A stretch of 64,000 nt of DNA, taken from NCBI GenBank assembly GCA_035570275.1, contig DATMNI010000078.1:1-64000 (forward strand). The letters run 5' to 3'. This document shows, in pieces, positions 9,014-17,198 of the stretch; within the stretch, counting starts at the first letter, position 1; every line of letters starts with the position of its first letter. This stretch comes from DATMNI01 sp035570275 (GTDB lineage: Bacteria > Acidobacteriota > Terriglobia > Bryobacterales > Bryobacteraceae). Under the pieces are notes generated by a model. It saw nothing but the letters and a program-made list of their open reading frames with translations. It was not told the DNA's origin and searched no databases. The position numbers and the translations under genes are program-made.

Positions 9014-9925
9014 TCATTTCTTCGCGAGCGCTTTGGCCTCCGGTAAAGACCGAACCTCGGCAATGAAGTTTGCGAGCAAAGGAGAGGTATTGTCCCTTCT
9101 CCAGGTGAGGGCCAGGGGCAAAGGCATGTCCAGATCGGCGATCGACAGGATCACCACGCCTTCCGGACAGCGCCATCGCGCCGTGCCGTTGACCCATCCG
9201 ACGCCCATGCCGTGCGACACCAGGCTCAGAATGGTTGACTCGTTCAGGCCTTCTTGAACGATCCGGGGCGATTTCAGTCCGCCGCGGAAACATTCATGCA
9301 TCAGCCTGTCGTAAAACACCGGAGCCTCCCGCCGCGGGAACCACACAAAGGACGCATCCCCGAGATCCCGCAACCGGAGTTTCTTCAGCTTTACCAGCGG
9401 ATGCCCTTTCGGGACGGCCAGTTCGACATGCTGCAGAGCGACCGGGATATGGTCCAGCTCTGCATCTGTTTTGGGCATGTTGAACACAAACCCGGCATCC
9501 AGCCGTCCTGACCGTAGCGCTTCGATCTGCTCCAGGCTGGTCGCCGGGGCGAGTTGCAGCTCGGCGTCAGGCTGCCTCTCCCGGAAACGCCGGATCGACT
9601 CCGGGACCACGCCGCGCCACGAGGCGTTTTCCGTGAAGCCGACGCGCAATGTTCCCGACTGACCGCGCGCCACGCGAGCGGCGCGAGCGGCTGCTTCGCT
9701 TACCTGCTGAAGGATGCGCCGCGCATCTTCGAGGAACAGCCGGCCGGCGGCGCTCAGCTTCACGCCGCGCGGCAGCCGGTCGAACAGCTTGAACCCAAGT
9801 TCGGCCTCCAGATCCTGTATCTGCGTGGAGAGCGCCGTCTGGGCGACATTCAACCGCTGCGCCGCGCGCCGGTAGTTCTCCTCTTCGCCAATCGCCACAA
9901 AATATCTGAGATGCCGAAGCTCCAT
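9014..9925 (-). CDS. LysR-family transcriptional regulator
   Basis: 303 residues, the normal family length. The N-terminus MELRHLRYFVAIGEEENYRR opens the winged helix-turn-helix, with NVAQTALSTQIQDLEAELG as the recognition region. A periplasmic-binding-protein-like effector domain follows. It is divergent from the small frame at 10002 and the SDR at 10176. An imperfect inverted repeat begins at its start codon and is the likely autoregulatory and target site. Confidence 0.9.
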   Translation of the reverse strand: MELRHLRYFVAIGEEENYRRAAQRLNVAQTALSTQIQDLEAELGFKLFDRLPRGVKLSAAGRLFLEDARRILQQVSEAAARAARVARGQSGTLRVGFTENASWRGVVPESIRRFRERQPDAELQLAPATSLEQIEALRSGRLDAGFVFNMPKTDAELDHIPVALQHVELAVPKGHPLVKLKKLRLRDLGDASFVWFPRREAPVFYDRLMHECFRGGLKSPRIVQEGLNESTILSLVSHGMGVGWVNGTARWRCPEGVVILSIADLDMPLPLALTWRRDNTSPLLANFIAEVRSLPEAKALAKK

Positions 9926-9957
9926 ACTGACAGTTTAAAGCGATCAGTCTGATAGTA
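9925..9957. promoter_or_regulatory. Candidate LysR binding site
   Basis: TACTGACAG (9925-9933) and CTGATAGTA (9949-9957) form an inverted repeat matching at seven of nine positions, directly upstream of the LysR start and facing the divergent SDR gene. Placement fits a LysR-type operator; no experimental anchor. Confidence 0.35.
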
Positions 9958-10001
9958 AAGCTCTGTTGGACGTATCGGTCTATTGCTGGCAAAGTAGACT
10001 T

Positions 10002-10121
10002 ATGAAACAAAAAAGCAGCAGCAAGAGGCCAAAGGCAAAGGTGATTCGGGTCAAGAAGACGGTCGCAAGACCGGCCAAGATCGAGCCGATGGTGCCTCTG
10101 CCTGCTGCCTGGGAACGATAG
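10002..10121 (+). CDS. Small lysine-rich hypothetical protein
   Basis: An open frame of 39 codons beginning MKQKSSSKRPKAKVIRVKK and ending LPAAWER. It is strongly basic (about a third Lys and Arg in the first half) with no membrane segment. It sits between the LysR gene and the SDR at 10176, 54 bases before that gene. No convincing ribosome-binding site precedes it. It could be a real small protein or the untranslated leader of the SDR message. Confidence 0.3.
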   Translation: MKQKSSSKRPKAKVIRVKKTVARPAKIEPMVPLPAAWER

Positions 10122-10175
10122 ATCAACCAAACCGTCGGAGAGGAAGAGATTATGGCAACCGCGAAGGAGGAAACC

Positions 10176-10976
10176 ATGCTTGCATCAAACATAGGAACGA
10201 AATGTCTGGATGACTTCAAGGGTAAACGCGTACTTGTGACCGGCGGCACGAAAGGCGCGGGCAAGGCCATCGCGGCCCGCTTTCTCCAGGGAGGCGCCAC
10301 CGTCGCGATAACCGCGCGATCGCTTCCGACAGAAAAAACTGCGGCTCACTTCATCCAGGCAGATGTCTCGACACCCGAAGGTACGGCGCACGTGATCCGC
10401 GAGATACGAAGCCGGTTTAAAGGCGTCGACATCATCGTCCACAACGTCGGGGGCTCATCGGCGCCGAGCGGCGGATTCAGCACCGTCACCGATGAACTGT
10501 GGCAGCAAGCCTTCGACGAGAATCTGTATCCTGCCGTCCGGCTGGACCGCGGGCTGCTTCCGTCGATGATCGAGCGGGGCTCTGGCGTCATTGTTCATGT
10601 TTCCTCCATCCAGCGGACTATGCCGCTCTATGACTCCACCCTGGCATATGCGGCCGCGAAAGCGGCACTGACCAATTACAGCAAGGCCCTCTCGAATGAA
10701 GTCGGCCCGAAAGGCATCCGCGTTCTCACTGTCTCTCCGGGATTCATAGAGACCGACGCCGCGACGCGCATGATTCAACGAATGGCTGACAAGGACCAGA
10801 GCGATTACGCAGCGGCCCGAGAGAAGCTCATGGACATGCTGGGTGGCATCCCGCTTGGCCGGCCGAACAGACCCGATGAAGTCGCAGAACTGGTAGCCTT
10901 TGCCGCCTCGGATCGGGCTTCTGCGATCACTGGAACCGAAATCGTTATCGACGGCGGGACGATCCCGACTGTCTGA
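10176..10976 (+). CDS. Short-chain dehydrogenase/reductase
   Basis: 266 residues from the ATG at 10176, preceded by AAGGAGG at a good distance. An in-frame ATG at 10152, eight codons earlier, also has a purine-rich stretch before it. Motifs: TGGTKGAG, then HNVGG in place of the usual NNAG, the serine in VHVSSIQ and YAAAK, VSPGFIETDAATR, and ITGTEIVIDGG at the end. A complete SDR with an altered NNAG motif. Divergent from and probably controlled by the LysR gene. Confidence 0.87.
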   Translation: MLASNIGTKCLDDFKGKRVLVTGGTKGAGKAIAARFLQGGATVAITARSLPTEKTAAHFIQADVSTPEGTAHVIREIRSRFKGVDIIVHNVGGSSAPSGGFSTVTDELWQQAFDENLYPAVRLDRGLLPSMIERGSGVIVHVSSIQRTMPLYDSTLAYAAAKAALTNYSKALSNEVGPKGIRVLTVSPGFIETDAATRMIQRMADKDQSDYAAAREKLMDMLGGIPLGRPNRPDEVAELVAFAASDRASAITGTEIVIDGGTIPTV

Positions 10977-11018
10977 CTCACTCAGCTCAAGATCGAAACT
11001 ATAGAAAGGAAGAAGGCA

Positions 11019-11522
11019 ATGACACAGAGAACCTGGCTCATCACCGGCGTCAACAGCGGCTTCGGCCGCCTCATGACCGAGGCACTCCTTGAACGCTGCG
11101 ACCGCGTGGCGGGAACTGTCCGAAAATTGGACGCGATGGACGATCTGAAGGCAAAGTACGGCGAACGCCTGTGGCTGGCTAATCTCGACATGACGGACCT
11201 GCCGGCCGTTCGCAGTGGTCGAAAAAGCCTTTGCTGAACTTGGCACGATCGACGTGATCGTCAGCAACGCTGGCTATGGACTGTTCGGCGCTGCGGAAGA
11301 ACTCAGCGACGACCAGGTCGTCCATCAGCTAGCCACAAATCTCTCCGGGCCGATCCAGCTTATTCGCGCTGCCTTGCCGCATCTGCGCGCCCAGGGCGGC
11401 GGGCGGATTATCGGCCTGTCCACCTATGGCGGGCAGGCAGCGCTTCCGGGAGGCTCCCTCTACCATGCGAGCAAGTGGGGACTGGAAGGTTTCCTGGATT
11501 CGATCTCCCAGGAACTCGCTCC
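11019..11522 (+). pseudogene. Short-chain dehydrogenase, frameshifted and 3'-truncated
   Basis: Begins normally after AGAAAGGAAG with MTQRTWLITGVNSGFGRLMTE. The frame breaks near 11214, where LPAVRS should continue as VVEKAFAELGTIDVIVSNAG in another frame. It then reads SDR-like through YHASKWGLEGFLDSI and stops being SDR after QELAP at 11522. The C-terminal third, which normally includes the EPG loop, is absent. At that base it joins an unrelated FG-GAP coding fragment. It is 42 bases downstream of the intact SDR at 10176. Confidence 0.8.
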
Positions 11523-11705
11523 GTCGAAAACGACGGCACGGGCCACTTCACCGAACATCGTATTCATGAGGACCAGTCGGCCTATGAAGTCCGTCTCGTC
11601 GACATGAATGGGGACGGGGCGCTCGACATCCTGGTGGCCGGCCAGGAAAGCCAGAATGTTGTCTGGTATGAGAACCGCCTGCACGCCGGCTCCCCGCACC
11701 GATAG
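11523..11705 (+). pseudogene. FG-GAP/VCBS repeat protein, C-terminal fragment
   Basis: From 11523 the frame reads VENDGTGHFTEHRI, then VRLVDMNGDGALDILVAGQ and NVVWYENR to a stop at 11705. The DMNGDGALDILVA segment is the calcium-binding core of an FG-GAP/VCBS blade, as in secreted beta-propeller proteins common in Acidobacteria. Only one blade and the tail remain. The upstream join to an SDR marks a deletion or insertion boundary. Confidence 0.65.
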
Positions 11706-11709
11706 TGGG

Positions 11710-11832
11710 ATGACATATCACGCGCCCGACGCACGCGACTCGCGTACGTTTGACTTTGGGTCAGTCATCCATTATGATCCCCCCAAGCTGGAGCTCGCAG
11801 CCGGGGTCGAAGAACGACGTCGAACTTGCTGA
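11710..11832 (+). pseudogene. Possible astacin-type metallopeptidase fragment
   Basis: A 40-codon frame contains TFDFGSVIHYDPP, which resembles the Met-turn region of astacins (usually YDYGSVMHY) with the methionine replaced by isoleucine. The zinc-binding HExxH motif is absent. Coming straight after the FG-GAP fragment it may be another gene remnant, but one short motif is thin evidence. Confidence 0.2.
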
Positions 11833-11870
11833 AGACGGCAGCGTCCAAGCTGAAGACGGCAGCGTCCAAG
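11829..11870. repeat. 21-bp tandem repeat, two copies
   Basis: GCTGAAGACGGCAGCGTCCAA occurs twice without a gap, 44 bases upstream of the PHP-like gene at 11914. It could be a duplicated upstream control sequence for the receptor operon. Confidence 0.7.
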
Positions 11871-11913
11871 GCTCCGGAACTCTAGAGGAAATTGCGCATG
11901 GAGGGTTCTAACG

Positions 11914-14184
11914 ATGCTGAGATTGGACAGGCTAACGGTGGGCTTTGCGCTGGTTTGCGGAGCCGCCGCGGGCCAGACGGTGAACTGCGATCTACAAGGC
12001 TACAAGCCTTTGGATGGGTTGAAAGCCGAGATGCGCGGAGGGGCTTTGGAGTTTGCCTGGCGCGGTGAACACGACCAGCAACTACGCGCGGCGTTTACCA
12101 TTCGCGCCGGTCAGCCGCAGGTGCAGGAGTTGGCAGCGCGAAAGAATGGCGGCCAGTGGGTGGTACTCGGAAATGCCCTCCAGCCGGAGTTCCACGTCAC
12201 CAGCGGCAAGCGGCGTATGTCCATGGCGCAGGCGGCCCAGTTCAAGCTGCTGAAGATTGAAGTGACTCCGGAGTTGTACGACAAGGAAAAGTGGATGACG
12301 TTTTGGGACGCGCCACTGGTGGTACCCGGCGTTCCCGGCAAAGGAGATTCTTACCCCCTGCCGCGGGACCCAAGCGAGGTGAGGCGGGCCGCGGCCACAT
12401 TCCATTCCGACAGTTGCCGGGTCAGCACGGAAGGCGCCAGACTGGCTGTCACGTTTCCGGGGCTGGAGATGGGCATTTTCTCCGGCGAACTGCAGTACAC
12501 CGTTTACCGCGGCTCCAATCTGTTGCGGCAGGAGGCGGTCGCCAAAACCAATGAGCCGAGCGTCGCGTACATCTATAGCGCCGGATTGAAAGGTTTCGAC
12601 ATCGCCAAGCATCCGGCAGTGGTGTGGCGCGACTCGGCGCGCGCGTGGCAGAAGTACGAATTCGGCGGCGACACGAACACGGAGCCGGTAGCGTTACGCG
12701 CCCGCAACCGTCTGGCCATTGTGGATGCAGGCGCCGGATCGCTGGCCGCGTTCCCGCCTCCGCACAAGTTTTTCTTCGCGCGTGAAGACGAAGTCAACCT
12801 AGGCTATGTTTACTACCGTAAGGACAGTGACGGCGCATTCGCCGTGGGAGCGTTGCAGCCCGAAAAAGGAGAGGGGTATCATCCCTGGGGCGCGACCGAT
12901 ACGGAATGGAAACGGCGCAGCGGCACGTCCGAAGGCCACTGGGACAACTACGCGTTGTACAATGCGCCGGCCGGGACCCTGCAGCACATGGCGATGTACT
13001 TTTACCTGAGTCCCGAAGACGATCGCGCCACCCAACAGGCGGTCTTGGCTTATACTCACGACGACGTATTCAAGCCGATTCCGGGCTACAAGGTGCTCGC
13101 CAGCCACTTCCATCTGGACTTCAACGAGTTGCTCAGAGACCGCGCGACTCTCGATTACCGGCCGCCATGGGTGGATGTATTCCACGCCTTGGGGATTAAT
13201 ATCGTGAACCTCGGCGACTTCCATGACGATTCCGATCCGCGAGATCCCGGCCCCAAGCGGTTCATGGAACAAAAGGTCTATTTCGAAGGCAGCGCCCGCA
13301 TTTCCGATCGCGATCTGTTGTTCATCCCAGGCGAAGAACCCAACGCCTTCCTGGGCGGCCACTGGTGGATGCTGACTCCCCACCCGGTTTATTACTCGCA
13401 TGCGGAGCCGCGGCCGGCCAACCAGACGTTTACAGAAAACGATCCGACTTATGGTCCGGTGTACCACTTAGGATCACAGGATGACATCCTGAGGCTGGTC
13501 AACAAGGAAAATGGCATCTGGTACTCGACGCACCCGCGCACCAAGAATACGGCCGGCTTTCCGGATGCCTACCGGAATAAGGATTTCTTTCTTACCGACC
13601 GCGATATCGGCGCCTCCTGGGAATCCTTGCCGGTGGATTTGTCGGAAAAACGGTTGTGTGAAGTGCGTTGTTTCGGGGTGATGGACGATTCCAGCAACTG
13701 GGCGCCCAAACCCAAGTTCATGCTGGCCGAAGGCGACACTTACACTAAGTGGCCGGACGACGAAACTTATCCTCTTCTGGCTGTCAACTACATCAAGCTC
13801 GATCGCGTTCCGCTGTTCAAAGAGGGCTGGGGCACTGTTATCGACGGCCTGCGGGCGGGTAACTTCTACGGCACCACGGGCGAGGTGCTTTTCCATAACT
13901 ACGGCGTTTCGGGCTCCGGTTCCCGCCGCGTCTATACGGCGAATGTCGAATGGACGTTCCCGCTCGAGTTCGCGGAACTGGTTTGGAGCGATGGCAACAA
14001 AGTCAATCGCCAGATTATTCCGGCCACGGAAATGCCGCCGTTCGGATCGCACGAATTCAAGATCCCCTTCGATGCAACCGGCAAGAAATGGGTTCGGTTC
14101 GCGGTGTGGGATTCGGCCGGCGACGGCGCCTACACACAGCCCGTAACCCTCAATCCGCCGGCGTCACCGTCGGAAAACCGATAA
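11914..14184 (+). CDS. Exported PHP-like (CehA/McbA-type) metallohydrolase, paralogue 1
   Basis: 756 residues with a signal peptide ending near AAAGQTV. The first half (about 30-390) is beta-rich and unassigned. The second half shows the order of metal ligands expected of a PHP domain: H398-x-H400, GDFHDD at 434-439, PGEE at 472-475, H490 and THPR (H540). Next comes LRAGNFYGTTGEVL, the phrase that closes CehA/McbA-type PHP proteins. This suggests a secreted or periplasmic metal-dependent phosphoesterase or hydrolase. It lies 37 bases before the TonB-dependent receptor gene, and a clear paralogue follows the receptor. The exact family assignment is inference from motifs. Confidence 0.55.
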   Translation: MLRLDRLTVGFALVCGAAAGQTVNCDLQGYKPLDGLKAEMRGGALEFAWRGEHDQQLRAAFTIRAGQPQVQELAARKNGGQWVVLGNALQPEFHVTSGKRRMSMAQAAQFKLLKIEVTPELYDKEKWMTFWDAPLVVPGVPGKGDSYPLPRDPSEVRRAAATFHSDSCRVSTEGARLAVTFPGLEMGIFSGELQYTVYRGSNLLRQEAVAKTNEPSVAYIYSAGLKGFDIAKHPAVVWRDSARAWQKYEFGGDTNTEPVALRARNRLAIVDAGAGSLAAFPPPHKFFFAREDEVNLGYVYYRKDSDGAFAVGALQPEKGEGYHPWGATDTEWKRRSGTSEGHWDNYALYNAPAGTLQHMAMYFYLSPEDDRATQQAVLAYTHDDVFKPIPGYKVLASHFHLDFNELLRDRATLDYRPPWVDVFHALGINIVNLGDFHDDSDPRDPGPKRFMEQKVYFEGSARISDRDLLFIPGEEPNAFLGGHWWMLTPHPVYYSHAEPRPANQTFTENDPTYGPVYHLGSQDDILRLVNKENGIWYSTHPRTKNTAGFPDAYRNKDFFLTDRDIGASWESLPVDLSEKRLCEVRCFGVMDDSSNWAPKPKFMLAEGDTYTKWPDDETYPLLAVNYIKLDRVPLFKEGWGTVIDGLRAGNFYGTTGEVLFHNYGVSGSGSRRVYTANVEWTFPLEFAELVWSDGNKVNRQIIPATEMPPFGSHEFKIPFDATGKKWVRFAVWDSAGDGAYTQPVTLNPPASPSENR

Positions 14185-14221
14185 CCATTCACTCTCGAAA
14201 ATATTCACGAGGTGCGTCTCC

Positions 14222-17188
14222 ATGTCGATTACCACCAAAGATACTTTGGGACGGACGCCGCTGTCCGCCTCCGTTAGCCCTTCGTTGTCTGGCAAGGCAG
14301 GGCGAATCAGATTCGTGGCGGCCGCCGCTGCCCTATCCCTGATGGTGGTGGCGCCGGCGCCTGTGCGGGCGCAGGCCGCAGCTTCCGCCAGTATCATCGG
14401 ACGCGCTACGGACGAGACCGGCGCGCCCGTGCCGAACGCCGCTGTCTCGGTAACCAGCCCGGCTCTGCAGGTCTCCGCCGTGACCGCGGTAACCGACCCG
14501 GAGGGCAGTTATCAGGTGCTTGATCTGCCGGCACCCGGCGTTTATAAGGTCGCTTTCGCGCACGCGGGCTTTCAGACTTTTGTGCGCGCCGATCTCAACC
14601 TGAGTGTGGGCTTTGCCGCCCGGGTGGACGCACTCATGAAGGTCGGGCAGGTTCAGCAAACGGTGGAGGTGAGTGGATCGAGCCCGGTGATCGATACAGT
14701 GAACAATTCCGGCGGAACCACCTTGCAGTTGAAGGAGATTCAGGAAACGCCGAAGGGGTTGGGCCTTCAGGAATTGCTTCCCATGTCGGCGGGAGTCAGC
14801 CTGCAGGGAAAGCCCGATGTCGGCGACAGCAACCTGGCGGCCCGCAGCGCCATCATCACCTATGGGGTTCTGTCGGAGCCATACCTGCAGGTGGAAGGTA
14901 TCAATGTCACCAGTTCCCACGACCTGGATACGGCTGTTTATTTCGATTCACTTTCACTGGCCGAGGCCGAGTTTAAGACCGTCGGTAACAATGCCGATGT
15001 GCCGTTCGCAGGCGTGAACATGGTGGCGGTCATGAAGTCGGGCGGTAACAATTTTCACGGCACATTGACAGGCGACTGGGAAAGCCCGCGTTTCCAGGGG
15101 AATAACATTACGCCGTCGCTGGCGGCGCTGGGCCTGAAGAACTCGAGCCCGATTAAGGACTATTACGACTACGCAGGGGATTTGGGCGGCCGGATCATTC
15201 GCGACAAGCTATGGTTTTACGGCGGGTTAAGCAAGCAGACGTTGACCTCCGGGCAGTTGGGCGTTGTCAGCGGCCCGGATGCGGCTGGTTGCTGGACCTG
15301 CCTGGATGCGCCAGGAGCCAGTATTGTTTCGACATTGACGCAGGAGAATATCAAGTTATCCTACCAGCTCAATTCCAAAATACGGCTTATCGGCGCCTGG
15401 CAACACTCGCTGAAGTTTCTTTCCGCGCAGGGAGCATCCAGCACGGAGCCGCTGCCCTCCAGCCTGTATGAACACCAGCCCGCGAATATGTATAAAGGGG
15501 AAGTCGAGTATGTGCCGACGCCTCACCTGCTGGTCAATGTGATCGCGGGGTACGGTGGTTATCACGTTCATTACATTGATGAACCTGGAACCGACAAGGC
15601 GGGTAACCCCAGCAGCCAGGAATTGACGACCAAGCTGCTGACAGGCCCCAACGATTTTCCCGACGACAAGCCGCAAAACCGCTATGAGGCGAGAGGGAAC
15701 GTGAGTTATGTTACGGGCCGCCACCAATTGAAATTCGGCAGCGAAGAAACGTGGGAGGCCGGTAATACACAATCGTTGGGGGACCAGGCCGCCGGCGATT
15801 ACCTTCTTCTTTTCAGCAAGGGAGTCCCCAATCAGATCCAAACCTTCAACTACCCCTTCAACCCCAACAACGAACTCCATAGCCAGTCGGTGTTCGCCAC
15901 GGATACCTGGAAGCTGACGAAGAGATTGACGTTGAATTACGGTGTGCGCTGGGAGCGGTATAACGATTTTTACCCGGATCAGAAAAAGGCCGCGGGCCAG
16001 TTCAGCGCCGCCTCAACCTATCCCGGACAGCAATTGCTGACCTGGACAGACGTGGTTCCACGGGTCGGCGGGGCGTGGGACATATTCGGCGACGGCAAGA
16101 CTTTGCTGAAGGGATCGTTTGGTCTTTTCGGGGACACCATGGGGGACCTTTGGGGAAATACATTCAACCCCGATGCGCTGGTTACGACGACTTATAAATG
16201 GTCCGGCCCTTGTGTTGTAACGGGTTTCAATAATGTCTCTTTCAACAACACCAGTTGCGATGCCAGCCCCGCCACCCTCGCCAGCCTGAAGCCGGGCAGC
16301 CCGGACTTTATCAGCGCGACCGGCGGCCTTAACGAGCTGAACAACCCCAAGCTCAAACAGGATAAGACCTATGAGTATGTCGTGAGGGCCGAAAGGCAAC
16401 TGGTGCCGAACGTATCGCTCAGCTTGAGTTACATTCGTCACAAGGTCACCAACCTTTATAACTCACTCGAAGGTACCACGACCTCCACCGCCAGCGGAAT
16501 CAACATTCTCAGACCCTCCGGCATCTATACGGTTCCGGTGACTCTGACCGACACGCTTAACGGCAACCCGACTACCCTGTTCACTTATCCGGCGTCCTAT
16601 TCCAGCGCAGCGTTCAACCAGTTCGAAGTGGTGAACGCGCCATCTAACCGTCCGGATACTTACAACACATTCGAGGCCGCGGTGACGAAGAGGTATTCGA
16701 AGAGGTGGAACGGCCAGGTTTCTTTCTGGATGACGAAGAACCACGAGTGGATCCAGGCGATCAGTCCCAGTCCGAATTCGGACCCGTTCCCGATCGACAA
16801 TACCTGGAACTGGGAAGCGCGGGCATCCGGGTTTTATACGCTGCCGTGGGGATTCGAGGTATCCGGCTTCTACCGCGCGCAGTCGGGCATCCCCGGACAG
16901 AGGACGGAAAGCTTCTCCAGTCCGCTGCTGCTGCAGGGAGCCGTGACGCTTCGCATGGAGCCTTTCGGCGCCGAGCGTGGGTCGATGATCTCAATCGCCA
17001 ATATTAAGGTCGCCAAGAATGTCAAGTTGAAGGAGAGCGTGAAACTGCAGTTCAATTTTCAAGTCTTCAACCTCTTCAACACCAGCGGCGCCACCAGCAC
17101 CAGTTACCTGACGGGCGCAACGTTCCTGCACCCGACAGGCATTGTTTCTCCGCGGGTCGCGCGCATTGGAATGCAGTTTTCTTTCTGA
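14222..17188 (+). CDS. TonB-dependent, Oar-like outer-membrane receptor
   Basis: 988 residues. A signal peptide ends near PAPVRAQAA. A carboxypeptidase-regulatory beta-sandwich follows (about 55-140: GRATDETGAPVPNAAVSVTS, then GSYQVLDLPAPGVYKV), then a plug region and a long barrel ending in RVARIGMQFSF with the terminal Phe expected of outer-membrane barrels. Oar-like receptors of Acidobacteria are thought to import or bind large oligosaccharides or peptides. The gene is flanked closely by two paralogous PHP-like genes (37 and 10 bases), so the three probably act on one substrate: outer-membrane binding plus hydrolysis. Confidence 0.85.
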   Translation: MSITTKDTLGRTPLSASVSPSLSGKAGRIRFVAAAAALSLMVVAPAPVRAQAAASASIIGRATDETGAPVPNAAVSVTSPALQVSAVTAVTDPEGSYQVLDLPAPGVYKVAFAHAGFQTFVRADLNLSVGFAARVDALMKVGQVQQTVEVSGSSPVIDTVNNSGGTTLQLKEIQETPKGLGLQELLPMSAGVSLQGKPDVGDSNLAARSAIITYGVLSEPYLQVEGINVTSSHDLDTAVYFDSLSLAEAEFKTVGNNADVPFAGVNMVAVMKSGGNNFHGTLTGDWESPRFQGNNITPSLAALGLKNSSPIKDYYDYAGDLGGRIIRDKLWFYGGLSKQTLTSGQLGVVSGPDAAGCWTCLDAPGASIVSTLTQENIKLSYQLNSKIRLIGAWQHSLKFLSAQGASSTEPLPSSLYEHQPANMYKGEVEYVPTPHLLVNVIAGYGGYHVHYIDEPGTDKAGNPSSQELTTKLLTGPNDFPDDKPQNRYEARGNVSYVTGRHQLKFGSEETWEAGNTQSLGDQAAGDYLLLFSKGVPNQIQTFNYPFNPNNELHSQSVFATDTWKLTKRLTLNYGVRWERYNDFYPDQKKAAGQFSAASTYPGQQLLTWTDVVPRVGGAWDIFGDGKTLLKGSFGLFGDTMGDLWGNTFNPDALVTTTYKWSGPCVVTGFNNVSFNNTSCDASPATLASLKPGSPDFISATGGLNELNNPKLKQDKTYEYVVRAERQLVPNVSLSLSYIRHKVTNLYNSLEGTTTSTASGINILRPSGIYTVPVTLTDTLNGNPTTLFTYPASYSSAAFNQFEVVNAPSNRPDTYNTFEAAVTKRYSKRWNGQVSFWMTKNHEWIQAISPSPNSDPFPIDNTWNWEARASGFYTLPWGFEVSGFYRAQSGIPGQRTESFSSPLLLQGAVTLRMEPFGAERGSMISIANIKVAKNVKLKESVKLQFNFQVFNLFNTSGATSTSYLTGATFLHPTGIVSPRVARIGMQFSF

Positions 17189-17198
17189 AAGGAGTGTC

